A stretch of 64,000 nt of DNA from Pseudomonadota bacterium (GCA_027622715.1 JAQBYN010000001.1:152076-216075), one strand, 5' to 3'; shown: positions 25,844 to 34,355, numbered from the stretch's first letter. A program made the numbers and translations. Notes: generated by a model not told the origin, from the sequence alone.

Positions 25844-26710
25844 CTAATGCGCCATCAATACCGGAATATCAGCATTCTGGAGCACAACGCTCGTTGGCCC
25901 GCCGATCATCAAGTGCCGCAACCGGCTATGGGTGTAGGCGCCCATCACCATCATATCGGCGCCAACCTCGGCAGATTTTTCCAAGAGAACGTGCCCAATG
26001 GGACCACCGCCTTCTTCGATCTCCGCGACCTCCGCCTTGATGTCATGACACGCAAGATAGGTCACCAAGTCGTCGACATGCGAAGCCGTGCGGAACGCCT
26101 CGGGTACCACCATGATGACGACCCTGTCTGCTTCATCGAGAAAATGAAGCCCCGCGCCGGCACCGATCGCGCGGACCGCCTCAATGCTGCCATTCCACGC
26201 AATGCTCACCGTCTTGCCGAACAGGTTGGGCCCCGTTGGCGGGGTCAAAAGCACGGGGCGTCCCGTTTCCAGTAGGGCGATTTCGACGGTGGTCCGCTGC
26301 GTGTCGCCCTTTCCGCCCGATCGGGCGGCGACAATCAGGTCGGACAGGCGCCCGCGAATGGCCAGCAGATCGTCTTCGCGACCAACCGCGGTGGCAAAGC
26401 TCGCCGAGAACCCGCCGCCGGACCGGCCCTGGGTGATCGGCGCATCGGCCTCCTTGGACAACCGCGTGAATTGCTCGTGCGCGCGTTCGCGCCGTTCCTC
26501 GCCCTCTTTCTCAACCGCCGACATGATGTCCTGGATCATGTTGCTGGTCATACCTTCGGCCATGTAGGCGACGCTATCGCGCGGATCCAGCGACACGTGG
26601 AAGGCTTCAACATGGGCGCCAAGATGTCGGCCGACATGGAGCGCACTGGCCAGTGTCGCTTCGGTGCTTTCGGCGCCGCTCATAGGCGCAAGAATGATTT
26701 TTATTGCCAC
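25844..26710 (-). CDS. Tandem universal stress protein
   Basis: This 288-residue protein holds two USP domains (about 1-145 and 150-288). The second has the ATP-binding pattern MGAYTHSRLRHLMIGGPTSV (G-x2-like loop, then GG-P-T/S) followed by NADIPVLMAH. The first is less conserved in this loop (IVAARSGGKGDTQRTTVEI). The proteins help survival in stasis and membrane or oxidative stress and often bind ATP. It is monocistronic, with 64 bp to the upstream CDF gene on the same strand. No regulatory site is evident. Confidence 0.9.
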   Translation of the reverse strand: MAIKIILAPMSGAESTEATLASALHVGRHLGAHVEAFHVSLDPRDSVAYMAEGMTSNMIQDIMSAVEKEGEERRERAHEQFTRLSKEADAPITQGRSGGGFSASFATAVGREDDLLAIRGRLSDLIVAARSGGKGDTQRTTVEIALLETGRPVLLTPPTGPNLFGKTVSIAWNGSIEAVRAIGAGAGLHFLDEADRVVIMVVPEAFRTASHVDDLVTYLACHDIKAEVAEIEEGGGPIGHVLLEKSAEVGADMMVMGAYTHSRLRHLMIGGPTSVVLQNADIPVLMAH

Positions 26711-26774
26711 GGCTTAGGGTCTCCCGTTTTTTGCCGCACCATCATAGCTTGATGCCATCCACGAACCTAGGCGG

Positions 26775-27701
26775 CTAACGGAATACCGCACGGTTTTCGT
26801 CGACCCCCTCGGGATCTTGGTGGATCATCACCTCGGCGTCGGGAAAGGCGCGCTGCAATTTTTCCTCGACCTCATCGGAAATTCGGTGGGCTTCCAGGAG
26901 CGACATCGTCGCCGCCAGTTCGAGATGGAGTTGAATAAACGAATCGCGTCCCGAACTGCGAGTCCGCAAATCGTGTACGTCGATGACTTCATCGGGTGCG
27001 GTCGCGATCTCCCTGATCTGGCGCCGCAGGTCTTCGGGAAATTCTCGATCCATTAACTCGTCATAGGATCTTCTGAATATTCGCCACGCGCTGTAGACCA
27101 CGAACGCGGCAATCCCGATAGCAAATAGCGGATCGGCAAACGTGACACCAAAGGTTCCCGATAACACCAGCGCCGCAATAACCGAGGCGTTGAGCGCAAG
27201 ATCCGACTTGTAGTGCAACGAATCCGCCGCAATCGCGACGGACTTCGTCTTGCGCACCACATAAGACTGGTAAAGAACCAAACTGATCGTCGCCACAATG
27301 GCGAAGATCGACACCACAATGCCGACTTCACTGTTCTCGACAACCACCGGGCGCGCGAGCCGCTGTGCCGCTTCGATCACCAAAAACACCGCAGAGCCGG
27401 TGATGAACGCGGCTTGGCCAAGCCCCGCGAGTGCCTCGGCCTTGCCATGGCCGAACCGGTGTTCGCGGTCGGCGGGCTGTAGTGCATGGCGCACCGCGAA
27501 CAGGTTGATAAGTGATGCCGCGGCATCCAGCAGCGAATCGATCAGCGCGCTCAACATCGCCACCGAATCGGTAATCGCCCAAGCGGCAAATTTGGCAACG
27601 ATCAGCGTGCTGGCAACGGCAACCGACGCATAGGTCGCGCGCCGCATCAATTGCCCGACGCGGGCTATTTCACTAACGGGTTTGGCGGCTTCGTCCGGCA
27701 T
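26775..27701 (-). CDS. Cation diffusion facilitator family metal exporter (FieF-like)
   Basis: This 308-residue protein has about six transmembrane helices and a cytoplasmic C-terminal domain. TM2 contains LIDSLLDAAASLINL (the D-x3-D metal pair), followed by HRFGHGKAEALAGLGQ. TM5 contains ADSLHYKSDLALNASV (the H-x3-D pair). Together they form the zinc/iron/manganese transport site of the FieF/MntE branch. The cytoplasmic end (VEEKLQRAFPDAEVMIHQDP) is the ferredoxin-like regulatory domain. It exports divalent metals by proton antiport. pdxH ends 3 bp upstream on the same strand, so the two are co-transcribed. Confidence 0.92.
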   Translation of the reverse strand: MPDEAAKPVSEIARVGQLMRRATYASVAVASTLIVAKFAAWAITDSVAMLSALIDSLLDAAASLINLFAVRHALQPADREHRFGHGKAEALAGLGQAAFITGSAVFLVIEAAQRLARPVVVENSEVGIVVSIFAIVATISLVLYQSYVVRKTKSVAIAADSLHYKSDLALNASVIAALVLSGTFGVTFADPLFAIGIAAFVVYSAWRIFRRSYDELMDREFPEDLRRQIREIATAPDEVIDVHDLRTRSSGRDSFIQLHLELAATMSLLEAHRISDEVEEKLQRAFPDAEVMIHQDPEGVDENRAVFR

Positions 27702-27704
27702 TGT

Positions 27705-28310
27705 CTAAGGGTACAGGAGCCGGTGACCCCAGTCGCCCGTGGCACTGCGGCGGAATTCGACCCGCTCGTGCAATCGCGATGGCAACTCCCACCAAAACTC
27801 GATTAAGTCGGGCATCAACCGGTAGCCCGACCAAAACGCTGGACGCGGCACGTTGGCGTCGCCAAAACGCTGTTGGGTGTCGGCCACGTCGGCCTCAAGC
27901 TGGGCGCGGCTTACCAGCGTCGCAGATTGATGCGACGCCCAGGCGCCGATCTGACTGCCACGATCGCGGCTAGCGAAATAGGCGTCCGCCTCGTCCGACG
28001 AAACCGCGACAACCGCGCCCTCGACCCGAATCTGACGCCGCAATGTCTTCCAATAGAGGCAAAGCGCAGCCCGCGGGTCAGCGGCAAGGTGGGTGCCTTT
28101 GCGGCTTTCTAGGTTGGTGTAAAAGACGAACCCCGTCGGATCGACGCCTTTCAGCAAGACCATGCGGACGCTCGGCGCCCCGCTCGGATCGATCGTCGCC
28201 AAGGCCGCCGCCGTGGGGTTGAACGATTCGCTGGCCGCAGCTGCATCCAACCAGGCGTTGACGGTGGTAATGGGGTCTTGATGGGTCGGGATATTCACGC
28301 GATGCGCCAC
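27705..28310 (-). CDS. pdxH: Pyridoxine/pyridoxamine 5'-phosphate oxidase
   Basis: This is a 201-residue FMN-dependent enzyme that makes pyridoxal 5'-phosphate. Seen are the FMN-binding segment SVRMVLLKGVDPTGFVFYTN, ESRKGTHLAADPRAALCLYW and the C-terminal signature IEFWWELPSRLHERVEF. The usual form of that signature has Gln after the first EFW; here it is Trp, which is unusual but next to otherwise intact residues. The gene is transcribed away from the lipoprotein gene and runs into the CDF exporter gene. In related alphaproteobacteria pdxH sits next to the J-domain/fabI/aroC block, as it does here. Confidence 0.93.
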   Translation of the reverse strand: MAHRVNIPTHQDPITTVNAWLDAAAASESFNPTAAALATIDPSGAPSVRMVLLKGVDPTGFVFYTNLESRKGTHLAADPRAALCLYWKTLRRQIRVEGAVVAVSSDEADAYFASRDRGSQIGAWASHQSATLVSRAQLEADVADTQQRFGDANVPRPAFWSGYRLMPDLIEFWWELPSRLHERVEFRRSATGDWGHRLLYP

Positions 28311-28405
28311 CCTCGAACTGCCTCCGCAATAGGCCCAGAAACCTGCCCAACACGCCTATCCCATTGCGGGATCGACGGAGGCGCCACCAGGCATACGTGA
28401 GAGTT

Positions 28406-28434
28406 TCGCCAGATTGATGTCGTTTCTATATAAT
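28406..28434 (+). promoter_or_regulatory. Candidate promoter (TCGCCA, 17 bp spacer, TATAAT)
   Basis: A perfect TATAAT at 28429-28434 stands out in this GC-rich DNA. At a spacing of 17 bp there is TCGCCA (28406-28411), which matches four of six positions of TTGACA. Transcription would start around 28441 and produce an 80-base leader that includes the hairpin at 28443-28470 before the lipoprotein start at 28521. This is the best sigma-70-type promoter I saw in the window. Confidence 0.5.
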
Positions 28435-28442
28435 GGTGCTGC

Positions 28443-28470
28443 CTCGACCAGCAAGGGCCGTCTGGTCGAG
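28443..28470. promoter_or_regulatory. Perfect 9 bp inverted repeat in the lipoprotein 5' leader
   Basis: CTCGACCAG (28443-28451) and CTGGTCGAG (28462-28470) are exact complements around a 10-base loop. They begin just after the predicted transcription start. The stem could fold in the mRNA 50 bases ahead of the start codon, stabilising or regulating the message, or could be an operator. No T-run follows, so it is not an intrinsic terminator. Confidence 0.5.
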
Positions 28471-28520
28471 ATGGGGGCGGCGCGACCACTTGGTTGCAAT
28501 TGAATGGATGGAGAATCTAG

Positions 28521-28991
28521 ATGTCCCTTTCTAAATTTGCTTTCGTCGCCGTACTGGGCCTTGCCCTCGCGGCATGTCAAGACACGGGCCAAAAACAAGG
28601 CGCGGGCACCGTTATCGGTGCCGTTGGCGGTGCGATTGCCGGCGCCCAATTCGGAAAAGGCGATGGACAGCTTGCGGCGACAGCCGTCGGCACGCTGCTC
28701 GGCGCGTTTCTCGGCAGCGAGGTCGGCAGGTCGCTCGACCGCGCAGACCAGCTCGCCATGGGTCAGACCACCCAACGGACGTTGGAAGCCGCACCCAGCG
28801 GCGGCACCAATTCGTGGAGCAACCCGGATTCGGGAAATTCGGGTACCATTACTCCAACGCGCACGTATACCAAGAATGACGGGCAGCCATGCCGCGAGTT
28901 CCAGCAGACGGTCACCATCGGCGGCAAAATCGAAGAAGCCTACGGCACCGCCTGTCGCCAGGCCGATGGTACCTGGAAGATCAACGGATAA
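28521..28991 (+). CDS. Glycine-zipper outer-membrane lipoprotein (17 kDa surface antigen family)
   Basis: This 156-residue protein has a lipoprotein signal ending LGLALAAC with lipidated Cys19. A two-helix glycine zipper follows ([17 protein letters not shown], then [15 protein letters not shown]). The C-terminus is the antigen-type domain with [13 protein letters not shown] and [12 protein letters not shown]. It is likely anchored in the outer membrane and structural. The start has a purine-rich ATGGAGAA site upstream. An unusually clear promoter and a hairpin leader precede it. The Sel1 protein follows after 17 bases on the same strand. Confidence 0.9.
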   Translation: MSLSKFAFVAVLGLALAACQDTGQKQGAGTVIGAVGGAIAGAQFGKGDGQLAATAVGTLLGAFLGSEVGRSLDRADQLAMGQTTQRTLEAAPSGGTNSWSNPDSGNSGTITPTRTYTKNDGQPCREFQQTVTIGGKIEEAYGTACRQADGTWKING

Positions 28992-29008
28992 CCGCTGTTG
29001 CCTGGGCT

Positions 29009-30493
29009 GTGACCAAACCGGCTCATCACCGCGGCAAGAATGACCGGCGCGGGCGCCTTATTGGCGTCGGCGCCGCCGTCATTCTTGCGCTCCTCATAAC
29101 CAACCTTTCGATCGAACCGGCGCGCGCCGACTTTGAAAGTGGCGTGAAGGCCTACGACGCCGGCGATTTCACCACCGCGTATAACGATTGGCTGCCCATT
29201 GCGGCCGGTGGCGATGCCTTTGCCCAACGCAATATCGGCCACTTGTACCGGCTCGGTCTTGGGGTTCCGCAGAACTTCGAAGTTGCTTTCAAATGGTATC
29301 AGCGCGCCGCCGGTAAGGGGCTGGTGCGCGCTCAGGCGAACCTCGCCAACATGTTGCTGCGCGGCCAGGGCGTCGACCAAGATCCCAAAGAGGCCGCCGA
29401 GTGGTTCCACCGCGCGGCGACCGCAGGCCACGCAATTTCCCAATTCAACATCGGGCAGATGTACCGCAAGGGTCTAGCGGTCCCGCAGGACGCCGCCAAA
29501 GCGCTGGGATGGTTGCAACTTGCAGCCGATGCCGGGCACGAACGCTCGATCGAACTTGTTGCCATCATGAGCGCCGAGGGGATTGAGCCGGCAGCCGGTG
29601 ACGCGCTACTCGCGCCGCCCTTTGGCAGGGCGGCCGCACCGACAGAACCGGCGCAAGCCGATAGTAGTGCCGACGAGACCGACGATAATGTCGCACTCAA
29701 AAACGAAGAGGACGACGAGGAAGACGACACCTTTGGTTCGATTCTCGCAGACGATGACGATGCGGACGAAGCGACCGACGCCAACCGCATTGCCGCGACC
29801 GACACCGACGATGCGGCAACGCCGGCCGATGACGATGCGGCGGCGCCGGCGGATGACGATGCGGCTGGCGACGACACCTTGGGTGGCAGCGACGACGACG
29901 AGGATCGCCCCGCGCCGGCCCAAGTCGCTGCCCTACCCGCCGCCCAGCCAACGACGCCTACCGTAAATGACGGCGCTATCGTCGGCGGCGACAGTGGGGG
30001 TGATGCGCGGCCGGCCCAACCCACCGAAAATCTTGAAGAGAGCGACGATCTATTAGGTGACGACGACCTATTGAGTGACGATGACGACGCGGCGACCCCC
30101 GCCGCCCAACCGGTCGCACCGCCGCAAGTTGCCGCGCGCGCACCCGAGCCTTTAACGCGCCAACCAAGGATTTCCGACGAGGCCATGGCCGCGGCGGTGA
30201 GCGAAGGGCTCAAGGCCTACCAAGGCAAGGACTACACAACGGCGCTGCGCACCTGGCTTCCTCTCGCCCAGGCCGGCAATCGAGACGCCCAATTCTTTGT
30301 TGGCGGCCTTTACATGGACGGCGCCGGCGTTCCCGAAGATCGGGTGCGTGCGCATGCCTGGTGGCGGCTCGCCGCGGACCAGGGGCACACCCGCGCCAGT
30401 GAGTTTCTCGAGGTCATCGTCGCCATCATGACCCCTGAACAGATGACCGAGGCGGGCGAGCTAGCGACCGAACTACAAGCGTCGATTCGCTAA
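29009..30493 (+). CDS. Secreted Sel1-repeat protein with a long acidic linker
   Basis: I place the start at GTG 29009, since the signal peptide (RRGRLIGVGAAVILALL... ending PARA before DFESG) follows it; the frame is open upstream inside the lipoprotein gene. The product has 494 residues. Three to four Sel1 repeats lie in residues 45-175 (for example NIGHLYRLGLGVPQNFEVAF). A linker of about 190 residues follows, dominated by Asp, Ala and Pro (ADDDAA units). A further Sel1 region comes at about 400-475 (FVGGLYMDGAGVPEDRVRAH). Sel1 proteins mediate protein contacts in the envelope and often affect polysaccharide or stress systems. No enzyme motif is seen. Confidence 0.8.
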   Translation: MTKPAHHRGKNDRRGRLIGVGAAVILALLITNLSIEPARADFESGVKAYDAGDFTTAYNDWLPIAAGGDAFAQRNIGHLYRLGLGVPQNFEVAFKWYQRAAGKGLVRAQANLANMLLRGQGVDQDPKEAAEWFHRAATAGHAISQFNIGQMYRKGLAVPQDAAKALGWLQLAADAGHERSIELVAIMSAEGIEPAAGDALLAPPFGRAAAPTEPAQADSSADETDDNVALKNEEDDEEDDTFGSILADDDDADEATDANRIAATDTDDAATPADDDAAAPADDDAAGDDTLGGSDDDEDRPAPAQVAALPAAQPTTPTVNDGAIVGGDSGGDARPAQPTENLEESDDLLGDDDLLSDDDDAATPAAQPVAPPQVAARAPEPLTRQPRISDEAMAAAVSEGLKAYQGKDYTTALRTWLPLAQAGNRDAQFFVGGLYMDGAGVPEDRVRAHAWWRLAADQGHTRASEFLEVIVAIMTPEQMTEAGELATELQASIR

Positions 30494-30494
30494 C

Positions 30495-30514
30495 GGCGGT
30501 TAACCGCCTATTAA
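30495..30514. promoter_or_regulatory. 14 bp palindrome overlapping a TTAA-N7-TTAA (CtrA-type) box
   Basis: GGCGGTTAACCGCC at 30495-30508 is a perfect palindrome right after the Sel1 gene stop. TTAA at 30500-30503 and TTAA at 30511-30514 are separated by exactly seven bases, matching the CtrA recognition pattern of alphaproteobacteria. A third TTAA lies near 30524. The site is about 50 bp upstream of the J-domain gene and could control it, or the palindrome could be a short transcription-end hairpin. Confidence 0.45.
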
Positions 30515-30560
30515 TCCTATTCCGTTAACCTTTAGACTGGTTGGCAGAATATCGGTTCCC

Positions 30561-31631
30561 ATGAACGACCCGTACAGGACGCTCGGCATCCCGCGAAAAG
30601 CGCCGCAGGACGCCGTCAAGCAGGCCTATCGACGGCTGGCGATGGAGTTGCACCCCGATCGCAATCCGGAAAATCCGCGCATCGCAGACAAGTTCAAAGA
30701 GGTCAGTGCCGCCTACGCCATCATCGGTGACACCGGTAAGCGCGCACGATTCGATCGTGGCGAGATTGATGCCTGGGGCCGACGTCGGCCGCGATCTCCC
30801 ACGCCCCCCAACGCCGACAAAGCCGGCGCCGCCCGACCAAGCCAATCGCAACCCGAATCGCCCGACGCTGACAAACCGGAACGCGCGAGCGGTGGATCCC
30901 ACGACAAGACCGAAAAATCGACATCTTCAGGCGGTCCCACGGGACCGCAACCGCAATCCGCGCCCGAGCAACCGCCGCAGCCAGCGAAGAAGACTGGCAC
31001 CCAAACCCGCTGGCTGGGCGGCGGGATCAAGGCCGAAGACCTCTTCGGCCCACTGTTCCCAACCAAAGCGCAACGCGCCAAGCGCAGCACGGCAGTTACC
31101 GCAGATCCGACGCACCGTCTTCGTGTCGGCTTTGTTGAAGCGGCGCGCGGCGCGTCGAAGCGTCTAACGACGGCCCGCGGTCGGACGCTCGAAGTCGCCG
31201 TGCCGGCTGGTATTCGCGACGGCCAAGTGATCCGGCTTAAAGGCCAAGGCGAGACGGGCCCGCTAGGCGGCCGCGGCGATGCCCTCGTCAAAATTGAAGT
31301 CACACCACACAAACTGTTCCGCGCCGAGGGCGACGATGTGCACCTCGAAGTGCCGGTCTCGCTCGAAGAGGCCGTACTGGGCGCCCGCATCCGGGTCCCC
31401 ACGGTCGACGGCTCCGTCGAGGTATCCATCCCGCGCGGTGCCAATTCCGGCGCGCAGCTCCGGTTACGCGGCAAGGGCCTTCGCCGCACTGGTGCCAAGT
31501 CGTCGGGCGATCAAGTGCTCCGACTGGTGATCAAATTACCCCACGCGTCAGACCCCGACCTCGAGGCGTTTGTTCGTCGGCGGCAAGGCCAAACCGCTTT
31601 TGACCCGCGCGAGAACATGGGCGCGATCTAG
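30561..31631 (+). CDS. J-domain co-chaperone (CbpA/DnaJ type B-like)
   Basis: This 356-residue protein has an N-terminal J domain (residues 1-70) with the HPD tripeptide at 31-33 that stimulates DnaK. A charged Pro/Ser/Thr-rich linker follows (about 75-165) in place of the usual Gly/Phe region. From about residue 180 come two DnaJ C-terminal substrate domains (VPAGIRDGQVIRLKGQGETG and VSIPRGANSGAQLRLRGKGL). There is no zinc-finger Cys cluster, so it is a CbpA-like form. It is placed between the Sel1 gene and fabI on the same strand, as in related alphaproteobacteria. Confidence 0.92.
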   Translation: MNDPYRTLGIPRKAPQDAVKQAYRRLAMELHPDRNPENPRIADKFKEVSAAYAIIGDTGKRARFDRGEIDAWGRRRPRSPTPPNADKAGAARPSQSQPESPDADKPERASGGSHDKTEKSTSSGGPTGPQPQSAPEQPPQPAKKTGTQTRWLGGGIKAEDLFGPLFPTKAQRAKRSTAVTADPTHRLRVGFVEAARGASKRLTTARGRTLEVAVPAGIRDGQVIRLKGQGETGPLGGRGDALVKIEVTPHKLFRAEGDDVHLEVPVSLEEAVLGARIRVPTVDGSVEVSIPRGANSGAQLRLRGKGLRRTGAKSSGDQVLRLVIKLPHASDPDLEAFVRRRQGQTAFDPRENMGAI

Positions 31632-31729
31632 CCGCCCACGTTTTGACGCTCTAACGGGTTGGTGTAGGATGCAACGGCATCCCGCCATCGGGCGTTTCTG
31701 CCCACCAACACCACGGAGACGCTGTACCA

Positions 31730-32557
31730 ATGAGTGCTCCAGCGAGCCTTATGGAGGGCAAACGCGGTCTGATCATGGGCGTCGCCAACGACCGCTCGTT
31801 GGCCTGGGGGATTGCTCGTAAAGTCGCCGAACACGGCGCTGAAGTGGCCTTCACCTACCAGGGCGACGCGCTGGGAAAACGGGTTAGGCCGCTCGCCGAA
31901 TCGATCGGCTCGGACATCGTCTTGCCCTGCGACGTGACCGACGATGCGAGCATGGATGCGGTGTTCGATACCCTTGCCAAAACCTGGGGCCGGCTCGATT
32001 TTCTGATTCATGCCATCTCGTTCTCCGACAAGAACCAATTGCGCGGCCGCTACGTCGACACGACTGCCGACAATTTCCGGCTGACCATGGACGTTTCGTG
32101 CTTCTCGCTCACGGCATTGAGCAGACGCGCAGAACCGCTGATGACCGATGGCGGCTCCATCGTCACCTTGACCTATTACGGCGCCGAAAAGGTCATGCCG
32201 CACTACAACGTCATGGGCGTCGCCAAAGCCGCGTTAGAGGCGAGCGTGCGCTATCTCGCGATGGACCTCGGCAAAAACAACATTCGCGTCAACGCAATCT
32301 CAGCGGGCCCAGTCAAAACACTGGCGGCCAGCGGCATTGGCGATTTTCGCTATATCCTCAAATGGAACGAATACAATGCGCCCCTGCGGCGAACGACGAC
32401 CATCGAAGACGTCGGTGGCGCCGCTCTGTACCTCGTAAGCGATTTAGGCCAAGGCGTAACCGGCGAAGTGCATCATGTGGATAACGGCTATCATGTCGTC
32501 GGCATGAAGGCCGCAGACGCACCCGACATTGCGGCTATCGCCGCGGAGAAAGACTAA
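31730..32557 (+). CDS. fabI: Enoyl-[acyl-carrier-protein] reductase (NADH)
   Basis: This is a 275-residue SDR-type enoyl-ACP reductase of type II fatty-acid synthesis. It has the atypical Rossmann loop MGVANDRSLAWGIARK. FTYQGDALGKRV and PCDVTDD follow, then HAISFSDKNQLRGRYVDT and the catalytic Tyr-x6-Lys in YNVMGVAK. The IRVNAISAGPVKTLAASGI run is typical of FabI. The start at 31730 has GGAG 11 bases upstream. It is a known target of triclosan and isoniazid-type inhibitors in other species. It is followed directly by aroC with a short structured gap. Confidence 0.95.
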   Translation: MSAPASLMEGKRGLIMGVANDRSLAWGIARKVAEHGAEVAFTYQGDALGKRVRPLAESIGSDIVLPCDVTDDASMDAVFDTLAKTWGRLDFLIHAISFSDKNQLRGRYVDTTADNFRLTMDVSCFSLTALSRRAEPLMTDGGSIVTLTYYGAEKVMPHYNVMGVAKAALEASVRYLAMDLGKNNIRVNAISAGPVKTLAASGIGDFRYILKWNEYNAPLRRTTTIEDVGGAALYLVSDLGQGVTGEVHHVDNGYHVVGMKAADAPDIAAIAAEKD

Positions 32558-32558
32558 C

Positions 32559-32581
32559 CGGCCGAAAGGCCGACCTCGGCC
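32559..32581. promoter_or_regulatory. Overlapping hairpins between fabI and aroC
   Basis: CGGCC-GAAA-GGCCG (32559-32572) is a GNRA-tetraloop hairpin. GGCCGA-CC-TCGGCC (32568-32581) is a perfect inverted repeat ending one base before the aroC start. They share GGCCG and cannot form together. The only Shine-Dalgarno-like run for aroC (AAAGG, 32565-32569) lies in the first hairpin. This suggests, but does not prove, that fabI translation opens the aroC start. Confidence 0.45.
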
Positions 32582-33658
32582 ATGTCGCACAATACCTTCG
32601 GTCACCTGTTTCGTGTCACCACCTGGGGCGAGAGCCATGGCCCAGCGATCGGCGCCGTGGTCGACGGCGTACCACCTCTGATCGACCTCAGCGAAGCCGA
32701 CATCCAGCCCTGGCTTGATCAGCGTCGGCCTGGGCAGAGCCGCTTCACCACCCAACGCCAAGAGCCCGATACCGTCGAGATTTTTTCCGGCGTTTTTGAG
32801 GGCAAGACCACGGGTGCCCCGATCTCGCTGGTGATCCGCAATCAAGACGCGCGCTCGAAGGACTACAGCGACATCAAAGATACCTACCGCCCCGGTCACG
32901 CAGACTACACCTACGACGCCAAGTACGGCATCCGGGACTACCGCGGCGGCGGCCGCCAGTCTGCGCGTGAAACCGCCGTGCGCGTCGCTGCCGGCGCGAT
33001 CGCCCGCAAGATTCTCGGTACCGGCATCACCGTTCGCGGCGCGTTGATCCAAGTCGGTTCGGACACGATCGATCGGGCCAATTGGGATTGGGACGAAACG
33101 GCGCGCAACCCGTTCTTCGCCCCCGATGCCGCGGCGGTCGAACGCTGGACAACGCTGCTCGACACCATCCGCAAAGACGGCTCGTCCGTCGGTGCTATCA
33201 TTGAAGTTGTCGCCAGCGGTGTCCCGCCGGGTTGGGGCGCGCCGCTATACGGTAAACTGGACGGCGACCTCGCCGGCGCGATGATGAGCATCAACGCCGT
33301 CAAGGGCGTGGAGATCGGCGCGGGCTTTGGCGCCGCCGCCCTCACTGGCGCCGAGAATGCCGACGAAATGCGGATGGACGGCAAACGTATTGCGTTTCAA
33401 TCGAATCATGCCGGCGGCATATTGGGCGGTATTTCCACCGGCCAGGACGTCGTCGTACGCTTCGCCGTGAAGCCGACATCGTCGATCCTCAGCCCACGCG
33501 CGACGGTCACGCGGGGCGGCGAAAACGCCGAGATCGTCACCAAGGGCCGCCACGACCCCTGCGTCGGCATCCGCGCTGTCCCCGTCGGCGAAGCGATGAT
33601 GGCCTGCGTCCTGGCCGACCACTTGCTGCGCCACCGCGGGCAAACCGGCAAGTCCTAG
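32582..33658 (+). CDS. aroC: Chorismate synthase
   Basis: This is a 358-residue FMN-dependent enzyme that converts 5-enolpyruvylshikimate 3-phosphate to chorismate, the last common step of aromatic amino-acid synthesis. It shows [60 protein letters not shown] and [36 protein letters not shown] and [14 protein letters not shown] follow. The usual RGGGRSSARET signature has Gln for one Ser. Full length for the family. Confidence 0.96.
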   Translation: MSHNTFGHLFRVTTWGESHGPAIGAVVDGVPPLIDLSEADIQPWLDQRRPGQSRFTTQRQEPDTVEIFSGVFEGKTTGAPISLVIRNQDARSKDYSDIKDTYRPGHADYTYDAKYGIRDYRGGGRQSARETAVRVAAGAIARKILGTGITVRGALIQVGSDTIDRANWDWDETARNPFFAPDAAAVERWTTLLDTIRKDGSSVGAIIEVVASGVPPGWGAPLYGKLDGDLAGAMMSINAVKGVEIGAGFGAAALTGAENADEMRMDGKRIAFQSNHAGGILGGISTGQDVVVRFAVKPTSSILSPRATVTRGGENAEIVTKGRHDPCVGIRAVPVGEAMMACVLADHLLRHRGQTGKS

Positions 33659-33733
33659 ACAATATCTCACGCGGGACGCCGGAACGGCTGGAACGACTTT
33701 TACGCGATCCCAAAATAACGCCGGAGGCACTCT

Positions 33734-34312
33734 GTGACCCAACCCGACCACGTCCATGCGCTCGCTCTCAAGGAACCCGCGCGCGCCGAGCTCGACGCAG
33801 ACTTGCAGAAATATTATGCGATCTGCGACGACAAGATCGGCTTCATCCCCAACGTGCTGCGCGCCTATTCGTGGAACCAGAAAAAACTGCGCTGGTTCTC
33901 GCGCTTCTACAACGAGATTATGTTGGGCGAATCGGGCCTCACCCCGTTGGAACGCGAGATGATCGCCGTCGTCGTCTCTTCGGCTAATCGTTGCTACTAC
34001 TGCCAGGTGGCGCACGGCGCCGCGGTGCGCGACTACGCCAACGATCCGATCCTCGGTGAGTTCATGGTGATGAACTATCGCAACGCCGAGCTCAGCGTCC
34101 GCCACCGCGCCATGCTCGATTTCGCCTTCAAACTCACCACCGAATCGCACACCGTCGGCGAGGCTCACCGCCAAGCCCTACGCGACGCCGGGTTCGCCGA
34201 CGCCGACATTTGGGATATTTGCGACGTCGTCGGCCTATTCAACATGACCAACCGCGTCGCCGCCGGCGTCGACATGATGCCCAACCTCGAATACCACGCC
34301 ACGGCGCGTTAG
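33734..34312 (+). CDS. Peroxidase-related AhpD/CMD-like protein
   Basis: This 192-residue all-helical protein has the AhpD-like redox centre SANRCYYCQVAHGAAVR (Cys-x2-Cys-x3-His). The C-terminal pattern RHRAMLDFAFKLTTES followed by EAHRQALRDAGFADADIWD is typical of uncharacterised peroxidase-related enzymes. It would relay electrons to peroxides or act in a carboxymuconolactone-decarboxylase-like role. It has a GGAGG run before the start. The last codons and the stop lie inside a tandem repeat (34306-34355). Confidence 0.85.
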   Translation: MTQPDHVHALALKEPARAELDADLQKYYAICDDKIGFIPNVLRAYSWNQKKLRWFSRFYNEIMLGESGLTPLEREMIAVVVSSANRCYYCQVAHGAAVRDYANDPILGEFMVMNYRNAELSVRHRAMLDFAFKLTTESHTVGEAHRQALRDAGFADADIWDICDVVGLFNMTNRVAAGVDMMPNLEYHATAR

Positions 34313-34355
34313 CGCCAAAACCAAAATGCCGCGTTAGCGCCAAAACCCAAATGTC
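34306..34355. repeat. Two tandem 25 bp repeats spanning the AhpD-like stop codon
   Basis: Copy one (34306-34330) and copy two (34331-34355) both begin GCGTTAGCGCCAAAAC and differ at two of 25 positions. The first copy contains the final codon and stop of the preceding gene. The repeat is not self-complementary. It looks like a recent local duplication; loss or gain would not change the protein. Confidence 0.85.

Noticed and set aside
29332..30213. 293-codon minus-strand Ser/Ala-rich frame
   Set aside because: It is the mirror of the Asp/Ala-rich linker of the Sel1 protein and low in complexity.
34306..34355. Possible CRISPR-like repeats
   Set aside because: Only two directly abutting copies, no spacers and no cas genes. 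It is a simple tandem duplication.
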